The notes under the pieces were generated by a model. The model did not search any database. It saw only the letters and a program-made list of their open reading frames with translations, and had not been told where the DNA came from. A DNA stretch of 64,000 nt from Alistipes sp. (lineage in GTDB: Bacteria; Bacteroidota; Bacteroidia; Bacteroidales; Rikenellaceae): NCBI GenBank assembly GCA_017398045.1, contig JAFQHI010000006.1:62001-126000 (forward strand), read 5' to 3'. A program made the position numbers and the translations under genes. Each line of letters opens with the position of its first letter. Position 1 is the first letter of the stretch. Positions 17,158-26,172 of this stretch are shown here, one piece after another.

Positions 17158-19377
17158 ATGGCATTAGCACGTTACGATAAATTGCGCCGCCAGGTGCAGG
17201 AGGCTTTTTCGGCAGAGACAACCGCAAAAGTCGAGGAGGCATTATGCTATGCGGCCGAGAAACTCGGCGGTGAGCTGCGCTACGATGGTCGTCCGATGTT
17301 GGACCATGCCGTCGAGGTGGCGCGGATTGTCATGCAGGAGGTGGGGTTGGGTCGCAACTCGACCATCGCCTCAATTCTGCACGATGTCGTCCGCCTGGGC
17401 CACAAACGCCTGCCGGCCGAGGAGTTTTTAGCACTCACCGAGGAGATTAAGGCGCGTTTTGGCGAGCAGGTAGTGGGTATCACGGTCGGTCTGGCCAACA
17501 TCTCGGGTCTCAAGCTCAAGGTGGCCAAAGAGCAGGCCGAAAACTTCCGCGACCTGATTGTCAGCTACTCGGAGGACCCGCGTGTGATTCTCATCAAGCT
17601 GGCCGACCGCCTCGAGGTGATGCGCTCGTTGGAGATTTTCCCGCCCGAGAAGCGTCGCAAGAAGAGCTGGGAGGCGATGAACCTCTATGCCCAGATTGCC
17701 CACAAGCTCGGTCTGTATGCCATCAAGAGCGAGCTGGAGGATTTGGCCCTGAAATACCTCGAGCCGAAAGACTACGAGCATATCACCCTGAAGCTCGAGG
17801 AGAGTGCCGAGGAGCGTCGTGCCTTTATTGCCAAATTCCTCGTCCCGATTGAGATGAAGTTGCGCAACCTCGGCATCCAATACCACATCAAGAGCCGCAC
17901 CAAGTCGGTCTATTCGATTTGGAATAAGATGCGCAAGCAGCACGTCCCGTTCGAGGGCGTGTATGATATCTTCGCCCTACGCATCATCATCGACTGTCCC
18001 GTGGAGCTGGAGAAGCCCCAATGTTGGACCGTCTATTCGGTGGTGACCGATTTCTATACCCCCAATCCGAAGCGTATGCGCGACTGGATTTCGATTCCCA
18101 AGTCGAACGGCTACGAATCGCTGCACACGACCGTTTCGGCCGAGGGTCGCTGGGTCGAGGTGCAGATTCGCACCGAGCGCATGGACGAGGTGGCCGAGCG
18201 CGGTATTGCCGCCCACTGGCGTTACAAGGGGGTGCAGCAGGGTGGCGAGACGAGCGAGCAGTGGCTGAGCCGTCTGCGTGCCGCCATGGAGGAGACTACC
18301 CACCAACTCGCACAGCGTTTCGATGCCAAGCCCGCCTCGGGCGAGATTTTCGTCTTTACGCCCAATGGTGATTTAAGAAAACTGCCCGAAGGGGCCTGTG
18401 TGCTGGATTTCGCCTTCGATATCCACTCCAACCTCGGAGCCATCTGCTCGGGCGGTAAGGTCAATAACCGCTCGGTGCCGATTCGTGAGGTGCTGCATAA
18501 CGGCGATATTGTCGAGATTCTGACGCAGAAGAACCAGACCCCAAAGGCCGATTGGCTCTCGTTTGTCGTCACCTCGAAGGCCAAGAACAAGATTAAGGCC
18601 TATATGCGCGAGGAGCAGGCCAAGCATACCCGCATGGGCCGCGAGGAGCTGGAGCGCAAGCTGAAGAATTGGAAACTGCCTCTGACGGTGGACGAGGCGG
18701 TGAACTACCTCTCGAAGCACTACAAACTGCGCCTCGGCACAGAGGTCTATGCGTTGATTGCCACCGGCAAGCTCGATTTCCTCTCCATCAAGGATATCCT
18801 GAACCGCCACCTTTCGGGTGAGGCGGAGGAGGAGCGTCGTGCAGCCGCAGCCGAAATTGAACGCCAAAAGCAGGCATTGGCGGCCGAGAAGGCCGAGCGA
18901 CGCGAGAAGAGCGAGAGCCGCTCGACCGACGCCCTGATTATCGACGACGATATCTCGAAGATTCAGTACAAATTGGCCAAGTGCTGCAACCCGATTAAGG
19001 GAGACGATGTCTTTGGATTTATCACCATCAATGCCGGCATCACGATTCACCGCACCGACTGTCCCAACGCCAAGCGCATGAAGGAGAACTACCCCTACCG
19101 CATCATTGATGCACGCTGGCGACAAAATTCGGACGGAGCGTTCCGCGTCACGATTCGCGTGGTGGCGGCCGATACGACCGGCATGGCCAACCACATTACG
19201 GAGGTCATCAGCCGTGAATTGAAACTCAACATCCGCTCGATGTCCTTCGAACTGGGCAAGGGTGGCATCGTATCGGGTACGATTGCGGTCGAGGTGCCGA
19301 GTGCGGGCGCAGCCGATGTGTTGATTCACAACATTTTGAAAATCAAAGGTGTTCAGCGGGCATTCCGTCTGAACTAA
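17158..19377 (+). CDS. RelA/SpoT-family (p)ppGpp protein, hydrolase motif degenerate
   Basis: A long RelA/SpoT homologue of 739 residues for stringent-response signalling. The N-terminal HD domain keeps the metal ligands (His50, His75-Asp76, Asp150) but the catalytic Glu-Asp pair that normally follows (HDxxED) is Arg79-Leu80 (HDVVRL). The synthetase domain is present (VYDIFALRIII, NGYESLHTTV, VEVQIRTERMDEVAERGIAAHW), then TGS (IFVFTPNGDLRKLP), a CC-type region (LAKCCNPIKGDDVFGF) and a C-terminal ACT domain. This suggests a synthetase-dominant protein; a bifunctional Rel would then be encoded elsewhere. The symbol relA is possible but not certain. Confidence 0.9.
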   Translation: MALARYDKLRRQVQEAFSAETTAKVEEALCYAAEKLGGELRYDGRPMLDHAVEVARIVMQEVGLGRNSTIASILHDVVRLGHKRLPAEEFLALTEEIKARFGEQVVGITVGLANISGLKLKVAKEQAENFRDLIVSYSEDPRVILIKLADRLEVMRSLEIFPPEKRRKKSWEAMNLYAQIAHKLGLYAIKSELEDLALKYLEPKDYEHITLKLEESAEERRAFIAKFLVPIEMKLRNLGIQYHIKSRTKSVYSIWNKMRKQHVPFEGVYDIFALRIIIDCPVELEKPQCWTVYSVVTDFYTPNPKRMRDWISIPKSNGYESLHTTVSAEGRWVEVQIRTERMDEVAERGIAAHWRYKGVQQGGETSEQWLSRLRAAMEETTHQLAQRFDAKPASGEIFVFTPNGDLRKLPEGACVLDFAFDIHSNLGAICSGGKVNNRSVPIREVLHNGDIVEILTQKNQTPKADWLSFVVTSKAKNKIKAYMREEQAKHTRMGREELERKLKNWKLPLTVDEAVNYLSKHYKLRLGTEVYALIATGKLDFLSIKDILNRHLSGEAEEERRAAAAEIERQKQALAAEKAERREKSESRSTDALIIDDDISKIQYKLAKCCNPIKGDDVFGFITINAGITIHRTDCPNAKRMKENYPYRIIDARWRQNSDGAFRVTIRVVAADTTGMANHITEVISRELKLNIRSMSFELGKGGIVSGTIAVEVPSAGAADVLIHNILKIKGVQRAFRLN

Positions 19378-19422
19378 CAGATAAATAACTACAACAAACG
19401 AACTCAATTCGAGCCAAACAAA

Positions 19423-20040
19423 ATGAGTAACAAAGCTATCAGCGTCGTTTTTGCCGAAGAGCAGCACGCCAAGTACGCCGAGCGTATTTGCCAGCTGATT
19501 TATGAGTCGGCACTGCAACGTGGCACGGGTATCGCCAAGCGTTCGCCCGAGTATGTGGCAGCTAAAATCAAGGGCGGCAAGGCCGTCGTTGCGCTGGAGG
19601 GAGAAAAGCTGGTCGGATTCAGCTACATCGAGTGTTGGGAGCATGGCGATTTTGTCGCCACCTCCGGTCTGATTGTGGACCCCGAGTACCGTCATATGGG
19701 ACTCGCCGAGCGCATCAAGCGACGAACCTTCGAGCTGGCCCGACGACGATTCCCCTACGCCAAGTTATTCTCTATCACCACTTCGTTGCCGGTCATGAAG
19801 CTCAACTCAAGAATGGGTTATAAACCGGTGACCTTCTCCGAACTTACGGACGACGACGAGTTCTGGAAGGGTTGTGAGGGGTGTCGCAACTACGACATTC
19901 TGCAACGCAACGAGCGTCGTATGTGCCTCTGCACGGGTATGCTGTACGACCCCGCCAAGGAGGAGGAGAAGCATTGGCGACTGAAGCCCTACCTGATGTA
20001 TATCGGTAACGCCTTTAAGAAGATTTTCCATTTGAAATAA
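19423..20040 (+). CDS. GNAT-family acyltransferase at the head of the arginine operon
   Basis: A 205-residue GNAT-fold protein with the acyl-CoA-binding motif A at VDPEYRHMGLAERIKRR (RxxGxA near residues 90-95). The C-terminal part has two cysteine pairs, CEGC (151, 154) and CLC (168, 170), possibly metal-binding. It lies 19 bases before argG. The operon has all later steps of acylated arginine synthesis but no classical argA or argJ, so this protein is the natural candidate for the first step, acylation of glutamate. That is an inference from context; the acyl donor (acetyl- or succinyl-CoA) is not shown. Confidence 0.72.
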   Translation: MSNKAISVVFAEEQHAKYAERICQLIYESALQRGTGIAKRSPEYVAAKIKGGKAVVALEGEKLVGFSYIECWEHGDFVATSGLIVDPEYRHMGLAERIKRRTFELARRRFPYAKLFSITTSLPVMKLNSRMGYKPVTFSELTDDDEFWKGCEGCRNYDILQRNERRMCLCTGMLYDPAKEEEKHWRLKPYLMYIGNAFKKIFHLK

Positions 20041-20058
20041 TAAAAAAACGCACATATC

Positions 20059-21258
20059 ATGAAAAAGAAAGTAGTTCTCGCCTTTAGTGGCGGTTTGGAT
20101 ACCTCGTTCTGTGTCAAGTATTTGAGCGAGGAGCAGGGTTATGATGTCTATACGGCCATTGCCAACACGGGCGGTTTCTCGCCTCAGGAGCTGGCCAACA
20201 TCGAGAAGCGTGCCATGGAGCTGGGTGCCGTCGAGCATGCCACGCTCAACATCGAGCAGGAGTATTACGAGAAGTCGATTCGTTATATGGTCTATGGCAA
20301 CATCCTGCGCAACGGCACTTACCCCATTTCGGTCAGCTCGGAGCGTATCTTCCAGGCCATTGCCATCATCGAGTATGCCAAGAAGATTGGTGCCGATGCC
20401 GTGGCTCACGGTTCGACGGGTGCCGGCAACGACCAGGTGCGTTTCGACCTCACGTTCCAGATTCTTGCCCCCGAGATTGAGATTATCACCCCGACGCGCG
20501 ATATGACCCTCACGCGCGAGTATGAAATCAACTACCTCAAGGAGCATGGCTTCGAGGCCGATTTCCGCAAGCTGGAGTACTCGATTAACAAGGGTTTGTG
20601 GGGTACGTCGATTGGCGGTAAGGAGACCCTGAAGTCGGAGCAGACGCTCCCCGAGGAGGCCTACCCGAGCCAGGTCGTAAAGCACGAAGAGGAGACGCTG
20701 AAGCTCGGCTTCACAGAGGGTCGCCTGACGGCCATCAACGGGGTGGAGTACACCGACCCCGTGGAGGCGATTCGCAAAGTGGAGGAGATTGGTTCGGCCT
20801 ATGGCATCGGCCGCGATATGCACATCGGTGACACGATTATCGGCATCAAGGGCCGCGTAGGTTTCGAGGCTGCCGCCCCGATACTCATCATTGCCGCCCA
20901 CAAGATGCTCGAAAAGCACACGCTGACGAAGTGGCAGCTCTACTGGAAGGAGCAGGTAGCCACCTGGTACGGTATGTTCCTGCACGAGGCACAGTATCTG
21001 GAGCCGGTGATGCGCGACATTGAGGCGATGCTTGAAAGCTCGCAGCGCAACGTGACGGGTACGGTGGAGCTGACGCTCCGTCCGCTGGGCTACACGCTTG
21101 TAGGTGTGGATTCTCCGTTCGATTTGATGAAGACCGACTTCGGTGAATATGGCGAGGTGAACAAGGCTTGGACGGCCGACGACGTGAAGGGCTTCACGAA
21201 GATTCTCGGCAACCAAATCAAGATTTACCACAACGTCCAAAAGCGCAACAAGCGATGA
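20059..21258 (+). CDS. argG: Argininosuccinate synthase
   Basis: ArgG joins citrulline and aspartate with ATP to form argininosuccinate in arginine synthesis. The 399-residue protein opens with the PP-loop ATP-binding motif AFSGGLDTSF (residues 8-17) and contains HGSTGAGNDQVRF and IGIKGRVGFEAA, diagnostic for the family. Its stop codon overlaps the argC start (ATGA), so the pair is translationally coupled. Confidence 0.97.
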   Translation: MKKKVVLAFSGGLDTSFCVKYLSEEQGYDVYTAIANTGGFSPQELANIEKRAMELGAVEHATLNIEQEYYEKSIRYMVYGNILRNGTYPISVSSERIFQAIAIIEYAKKIGADAVAHGSTGAGNDQVRFDLTFQILAPEIEIITPTRDMTLTREYEINYLKEHGFEADFRKLEYSINKGLWGTSIGGKETLKSEQTLPEEAYPSQVVKHEEETLKLGFTEGRLTAINGVEYTDPVEAIRKVEEIGSAYGIGRDMHIGDTIIGIKGRVGFEAAAPILIIAAHKMLEKHTLTKWQLYWKEQVATWYGMFLHEAQYLEPVMRDIEAMLESSQRNVTGTVELTLRPLGYTLVGVDSPFDLMKTDFGEYGEVNKAWTADDVKGFTKILGNQIKIYHNVQKRNKR

Positions 21259-22217
21259 TTCGCGCCGGTATCATCGGAGGAGCCGGCTATACGGCCGGTG
21301 AGCTGATTCGCCTCCTGCTGAACCATCCCGAAGTGGAGCTACGCTGGGTGCATAGCACCTCGAATGGCGGCAACCCGCTGACGGCTGTACATGGCGGTTT
21401 GGAGGGGGAAACGGAGCTTTGCTTCTCGTCGGAGTATGACCTGCGCGAGGTGGATGTGCTGTTTCTCTGCTCGGCCCACGGCCAAAGTTCGGTCTGGATG
21501 GCCGAGAACGAGCTGCCCGAGGGGGTCAAGGTGATTGACCTGGCGCAGGACTTCCGCGACGAACATGACGGCTTTGTCTATGGCCTTGCGGAGTGGCAGC
21601 GCGAAAAGGTGCATCAGGCTACGCGCATCGCCAATCCGGGCTGTTTTGCTACGGCCATTCAGCTCTCGCTGCTGCCTCTGGCGACGGCAGGCCTGCTGGA
21701 GGACGAGGTACATATCACGGCCATCACGGGTTCGACGGGAGCGGGTGTAAAGCCCTCGGCAACCACCCATTTCAGCTGGCGCGCCTCGAACCTCTCGGTC
21801 TATAAGAGTTTTACGCACCAGCACCTGAACGAGATTGGCCGCAACCTCACGCTGTTGCAACCCTCGTTCGACAAGGAGCTGAATTTCGTCCCCATGCGTG
21901 GTGACTTTACGCGCGGCATCTTTGCTTCGGTCTATACCACCTGTCCGCTCACGGAGGAGGAGGCCACGAAGCTCTATGCCGATTACTATGCCAAGGCCGA
22001 ATTTACCCACTATACGCATCGTGCCGTGGACCTTAAGCAGGTCGTCAATACGAACAAGGCCCTCGTCCATGTAGCCAAATACGGCACGAAACTGCACATC
22101 ACGACCGCCATCGACAACCTGCTGAAGGGAGCCTCGGGGCAGGCCGTGGAGAATATGAACCGCATCTTCGGACTCGACCCCACGACGGGTCTGAAGCTCA
22201 AAGCAAGTGCTTTCTAA
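21255..22217 (+). CDS. argC: N-acetyl/N-succinyl-gamma-glutamyl-phosphate reductase
   Basis: ArgC reduces the acylglutamyl phosphate to the semialdehyde using NADPH. I choose the ATG at 21255 (MIRAGIIGGAGYTAGEL, 320 residues), which overlaps the argG stop codon; longer readings run inside argG. The Rossmann motif GGAGYTAGE (8-16) and the active-site Cys in NPGCFATA (Cys130) are present. Given the Pro90 type of the carbamoyltransferase encoded downstream, the natural substrate is probably the succinylated form. TAA and the argD ATG overlap by one base. Confidence 0.96.
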   Translation: MIRAGIIGGAGYTAGELIRLLLNHPEVELRWVHSTSNGGNPLTAVHGGLEGETELCFSSEYDLREVDVLFLCSAHGQSSVWMAENELPEGVKVIDLAQDFRDEHDGFVYGLAEWQREKVHQATRIANPGCFATAIQLSLLPLATAGLLEDEVHITAITGSTGAGVKPSATTHFSWRASNLSVYKSFTHQHLNEIGRNLTLLQPSFDKELNFVPMRGDFTRGIFASVYTTCPLTEEEATKLYADYYAKAEFTHYTHRAVDLKQVVNTNKALVHVAKYGTKLHITTAIDNLLKGASGQAVENMNRIFGLDPTTGLKLKASAF

Positions 22218-23338
22218 TGGAACTTTTTAATGTCTATTCCCTCTACCCCGTAGAGCCGGTTCGCGGCCAAGGGTCGAAGGTATTTGATAGCGAGGGGCGC
22301 GAATACCTCGACCTCTATGGCGGTCATGCCGTCATCTCGATTGGCCACGCCCACCCGCACTACGTCAAGCTTATCAGCGAGCAGGTGGCCAAATTGGGCT
22401 TCTACTCCAACTCGGTCGAGAACTCGCTGCAACAGCAGTTGGCCGACAAGCTGGGTGCGGCATCGGGGTATGACGATTATCGTCTTTTCCTCTGCAACTC
22501 GGGAGCCGAGGCGAACGAGAACGCACTGAAATTGGCCTCGTTTGCCACCGACCGCGCAAAGGTTCTCTGCTTTAAGAAGGCCTTTCACGGCCGCACCTCG
22601 GGAGCCGTAGCCGCTACGGACAATCCGAAAATCAATGCCCCCTTCAACCGCACCGACAAGGTGGAGTTTGTCCCCCTGAACGATATCGAAGCGGTGAAGG
22701 AGCAGCTCTCGACGCACCAATTTGCCGCCGTTCTGATTGAGGGTATTCAGGGTGTGGCGGGCATCCACTGCCCGACGGAAGCGTTCTTGCGCGCCCTGCG
22801 CGAGGAGTGTACCCAAACAGGGACGATGCTCATCCTGGATGAAATTCAGTCGGGCTATGGTCGCTCGGGCCGTTTCTTTGCCCACCAATACAGCGGCATT
22901 CGCCCCGACCTCGTGACAATGGCCAAGGGCATGGGCAACGGTTTCCCGATTGGCGGTGTGCTGATTGCGCCCCACTTCGAGGCGTGGCCCGGCATGCTCG
23001 GCACGACGTTCGGAGGCAACCACCTCGCCTGCGCCGCAGCGATTGCCGTGCTGGATGTGATGCGCGACGAACGGCTCATCGAGAACGCTGCCGAGGTGGG
23101 CGCATACCTCATCGCGGAGCTGAAGAAAATCCCGCAACTGAAGGAGGTGCGTGGTCGCGGTCTGATGATTGGCATCGAAATCGAGGGGTCGGCCTCGGAG
23201 CTGCGCAAACGTCTCTTGTTCGAGAAGGGCATCTTCACGGGCGGAGCGGGCGTCTCGACCGTGCGTCTGTTGCCCGCATTGGGGCTGACGAAGGAGCATG
23301 CCGACCAATTTTTAACAGCATTCAAATCGCTTTTGTAG
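22217..23338 (+). CDS. argD: Acyl-ornithine aminotransferase
   Basis: This class III PLP enzyme converts acyl-glutamate semialdehyde to acyl-ornithine with glutamate as donor. The 373-residue protein shows NSGAEANENALKLA, the PLP-phosphate region, DEIQSGYGRSGRFFA, and the PLP lysine in MAKGMGNGFPIGG. Its start overlaps the argC stop and argF' begins one base after its stop codon, so it is part of the tightly coupled operon. Confidence 0.95.
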   Translation: MELFNVYSLYPVEPVRGQGSKVFDSEGREYLDLYGGHAVISIGHAHPHYVKLISEQVAKLGFYSNSVENSLQQQLADKLGAASGYDDYRLFLCNSGAEANENALKLASFATDRAKVLCFKKAFHGRTSGAVAATDNPKINAPFNRTDKVEFVPLNDIEAVKEQLSTHQFAAVLIEGIQGVAGIHCPTEAFLRALREECTQTGTMLILDEIQSGYGRSGRFFAHQYSGIRPDLVTMAKGMGNGFPIGGVLIAPHFEAWPGMLGTTFGGNHLACAAAIAVLDVMRDERLIENAAEVGAYLIAELKKIPQLKEVRGRGLMIGIEIEGSASELRKRLLFEKGIFTGGAGVSTVRLLPALGLTKEHADQFLTAFKSLL

Positions 23339-23339
23339 G

Positions 23340-24296
23340 ATGAAAAAGTTTACCTGCGTACAAGATATCGGCGACCTGAAGGTGGCCGTCGAGGAGGCCC
23401 TGGAGCTGAAGCGCGACCGCTACCAATTTTCGGAGTTGGGTCGCAACAAAACGCTGCTGATGCTCTTCTTCAATTCGAGCCTCCGCACCCGTCTCTCGAC
23501 CCAAAAGGCGGCGATGAACCTCGGCATGAATGTCATGGTGCTGGATGTCAATCAGGGGGCATGGAAGCTCGAAACGGAGCGCGGTGTCATCATGGATGGC
23601 GACAAGCCCGAACACCTCTTGGAGGCAATTCCCGTCATGGGTTCCTACTGCGATATCATCGGCATCCGTTCGTTTGCCCAATTTAAGGACAAAAAGGAGG
23701 ATTACGAGGAGCGCATCCTCGAGCAGTTTATCCGCTACTCGGGTCGTCCGGTCTTCTCGATGGAGGCCGCTACGCGCCACCCGCTGCAGAGCTTTGCCGA
23801 CCTGATCACCATCGAGGAGTACAAGAAGGTGGAGCGTCCGAAGGTGGTGCTGACGTGGGCCCCCCACCCCAAGGCACTGCCGCAGGCCGTACCCAACTCC
23901 TTTGCCGAGTGGATGAATGCCACGGATTACGACTTCGTGATTACCCATCCCGAAGGGTATGAACTCGCCGAGGAGTTTGTAGGTGGAGCAAAGGTCGAGT
24001 ATGACCAGCGCAAAGCCTTCGAGGGTGCCGACTTCATCTACGCCAAGAATTGGGCCGCCTACCGCGACCCGCACTACGGTGAGGTGCTGTCGAAAAACCG
24101 TGCCTGGACCGTCGATGACGAGAAGATGGCCCTGACGAACAACGCCTACTTCATGCACTGCCTGCCCGTAAGACGCAATATGATTGTCTCTGATTCGGTC
24201 ATCGAGTCGGAGCAGTCATTGGTGATTCCCGAGGCAGCCAACCGCGAGATTTCGGCTACCGTTGTCCTGAAACGCCTCTTGGAAGGGCTTAAATAG
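23340..24296 (+). CDS. argF': N-succinylornithine carbamoyltransferase
   Basis: This enzyme transfers a carbamoyl group to N-succinyl-L-ornithine, the Bacteroides-type variant of the arginine pathway. The 318-residue protein has the carbamoyl-phosphate site SSLRTR (46-51), the HCLPVRRN loop, and Pro90 in GDKPEHLLEAIP. In the characterised Bacteroides fragilis enzyme, Pro90 gives succinyl specificity, while acetylornithine enzymes have Glu there. It therefore points to a succinylated pathway. It sits between argD and argB. Confidence 0.93.
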   Translation: MKKFTCVQDIGDLKVAVEEALELKRDRYQFSELGRNKTLLMLFFNSSLRTRLSTQKAAMNLGMNVMVLDVNQGAWKLETERGVIMDGDKPEHLLEAIPVMGSYCDIIGIRSFAQFKDKKEDYEERILEQFIRYSGRPVFSMEAATRHPLQSFADLITIEEYKKVERPKVVLTWAPHPKALPQAVPNSFAEWMNATDYDFVITHPEGYELAEEFVGGAKVEYDQRKAFEGADFIYAKNWAAYRDPHYGEVLSKNRAWTVDDEKMALTNNAYFMHCLPVRRNMIVSDSVIESEQSLVIPEAANREISATVVLKRLLEGLK

Positions 24297-24304
24297 CAGC
24301 GACC

Positions 24305-25078
24305 ATGGAGCAGATTACGGTCATCAAAATCGGAGGTAACGTCATCGACAACGAGGAGGTCCTCGATGGCTTTCTCGCACGCTTTGCCGCTATCGAAGGC
24401 AAAAAAATCCTCGTCCATGGCGGTGGCAAGCTCGCCTCCAGACTGCAACGGGAGTTGGGTCAGGAGGTGCAGATGATTGACGGACGCAGAGTGACCGACC
24501 GCCAGACGCTCGATGTCGTGACGATGGTCTATGCCGGTCTGGTGAACAAGCAGATTGTGGCCAAATTGCAGGCCGCAGGGTGCAACGCCATCGGCCTTTC
24601 GGGTACCGACGGCAACATCATCCGCGCCCATCGTCGCGTAGCGAAACCGATTGACTACGGCTTTGTGGGGGATATCGACGAGGTGGATGCAACGATGCTC
24701 CGCAGCCTTCTGGAGGCAGGTCTTACGCCCGTCTTCTCGGCCATCATGCACGATGGCGCGGGGACGCTGCTGAACTGCAATGCCGACAGCGTCACGCAGG
24801 CCGTGGCACTCGGTGCAGCACGCCTTGCCCCGACCGATTTGGTCTTCTGCTTCGAGAAAAAGGGGGTGCTGCGCGATGCGGAGGACGAAAGTTCGGTCAT
24901 CGAGCGCATCACGCCCGAAAGCTATGCAACGCTGAAGGCCGAAGGCATTGTCAGCGGTGGCATGATACCGAAAATCGAAAATGCACTCCGTGCCGTCGAG
25001 GAGGGGGTGCGCACCGTCCGCATCAAACACGCCGATGACCTGCTGTGCGAGGCCGGCACAACGATTTGTAACGCATAA
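24305..25078 (+). CDS. argB: N-acetyl/N-succinylglutamate kinase
   Basis: ArgB phosphorylates acylglutamate, the second step of the pathway. The 257-residue protein has the amino-acid-kinase fold with IKIGGNVID at the N-terminus, HGGGK (residues 39-43), GLSGTDGNIIRAHR and the C-terminal MIPKIENALRAVEEGV. It lacks the N-terminal helix typical of arginine-inhibited hexameric kinases, so it may be insensitive to arginine feedback; this is an inference. It starts 8 bases after argF'. Confidence 0.94.
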   Translation: MEQITVIKIGGNVIDNEEVLDGFLARFAAIEGKKILVHGGGKLASRLQRELGQEVQMIDGRRVTDRQTLDVVTMVYAGLVNKQIVAKLQAAGCNAIGLSGTDGNIIRAHRRVAKPIDYGFVGDIDEVDATMLRSLLEAGLTPVFSAIMHDGAGTLLNCNADSVTQAVALGAARLAPTDLVFCFEKKGVLRDAEDESSVIERITPESYATLKAEGIVSGGMIPKIENALRAVEEGVRTVRIKHADDLLCEAGTTICNA

Positions 25079-25089
25079 TTTTTTGCGCC

Positions 25090-26172
25090 ATGACACCCGC
25101 TACCCAACGCGCCACCGAGCTACTCAAACAGCTCATTTCCACCCCGTCGCACACCCGGGACGAGGGGGCTACGGCCGACCTGTTGGCCTCCTTTTTGGAG
25201 CGCGAGGGGGTCGAGGTGGAGCGCATCCATAACAACCTCATTGCCCGCAGCGAACATTTTGACCCTACGCGCGATACGCTGCTGCTTAACTCGCACCACG
25301 ACACGGTGCGCCCTGCGGCCTCCTACACACACAACCCCTACGCCCCAATCACGGATGGCGAACGGCTCTACGGCCTGGGGGCCAACGATGCCGGAGCGTC
25401 GCTTGTCTGCCTCCTGGAGACCTTCCTCACCCTGCGCACCGCCACATTGCCCTTCAACCTGATGCTTCTCCTCTCGGCCGAGGAGGAGTGTGGTGGCGAA
25501 AAGGGAGTGCGTGCCGTGATGCCCCTCTACGGGGAGCAAATCACGATGGCGATTGTCGGTGAGCCGACCTCGATGCAGGCCGCTGTGGCCGAGCGCGGAT
25601 TGGTCGTGCTGGATTGCGTAGCGAAGGGCGTAAGCGGCCATGCAGCGCGTGGCGAGGGAGTCAATGCGCTCTATATCGCGCTGGACGATATTGCCCGCCT
25701 GCGCGATTTCCGCTTTGAGCGCGAATCGAAGGTCCTGGGGCCTATCCACCTCACGACAACGATGATTTCGGCCGGTACGCAACACAATGTCGTTCCCGAC
25801 GAGTGTCGTTTTGTGGTCGATATCCGCACCACGGATGCCTACACAAACGAAGAGACGGTCGAATTGTTGCGCAAGGCCTTGCAATCGGAGCTTACGCCCC
25901 GCTCGACCCGCATTCGTGCCTCGGTTATCTCCGAAGAGCATCCGCTCGTGCAGGCAGCCGTCAAGGCGGGGGCTGCGACCTTCGTTTCACCCACCACATC
26001 GGACCGCACGCTTATGCCCTTTCCGGCCCTTAAAATCGGACCCGGAGACTCTTCGCGCTCGCACACGGCCGATGAATTTGTCCTCCTTGGAGAGCTTGAG
26101 CAGGGTATGCTTACCTACCAAACCATTATTGAAAATTTAGCAACCGAATATGGCAACCAAACTTTGGGATAA
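25090..26172 (+). CDS. argE: M20-family acylornithine/acylcitrulline deacylase
   Basis: A zinc-dependent M20 peptidase-fold enzyme that removes the acyl group at the end of the acylated part of the pathway. Because carbamoylation precedes deacylation in the Bacteroides route, the substrate is probably N-succinylcitrulline. The 360-residue protein shows metal ligands in LLNSHHDTV, GLGANDAGAS and the catalytic SAEEECGGEKG, with a dimerisation domain after about residue 170. Its 3' end overlaps argH by 23 bases. Confidence 0.9.
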   Translation: MTPATQRATELLKQLISTPSHTRDEGATADLLASFLEREGVEVERIHNNLIARSEHFDPTRDTLLLNSHHDTVRPAASYTHNPYAPITDGERLYGLGANDAGASLVCLLETFLTLRTATLPFNLMLLLSAEEECGGEKGVRAVMPLYGEQITMAIVGEPTSMQAAVAERGLVVLDCVAKGVSGHAARGEGVNALYIALDDIARLRDFRFERESKVLGPIHLTTTMISAGTQHNVVPDECRFVVDIRTTDAYTNEETVELLRKALQSELTPRSTRIRASVISEEHPLVQAAVKAGAATFVSPTTSDRTLMPFPALKIGPGDSSRSHTADEFVLLGELEQGMLTYQTIIENLATEYGNQTLG

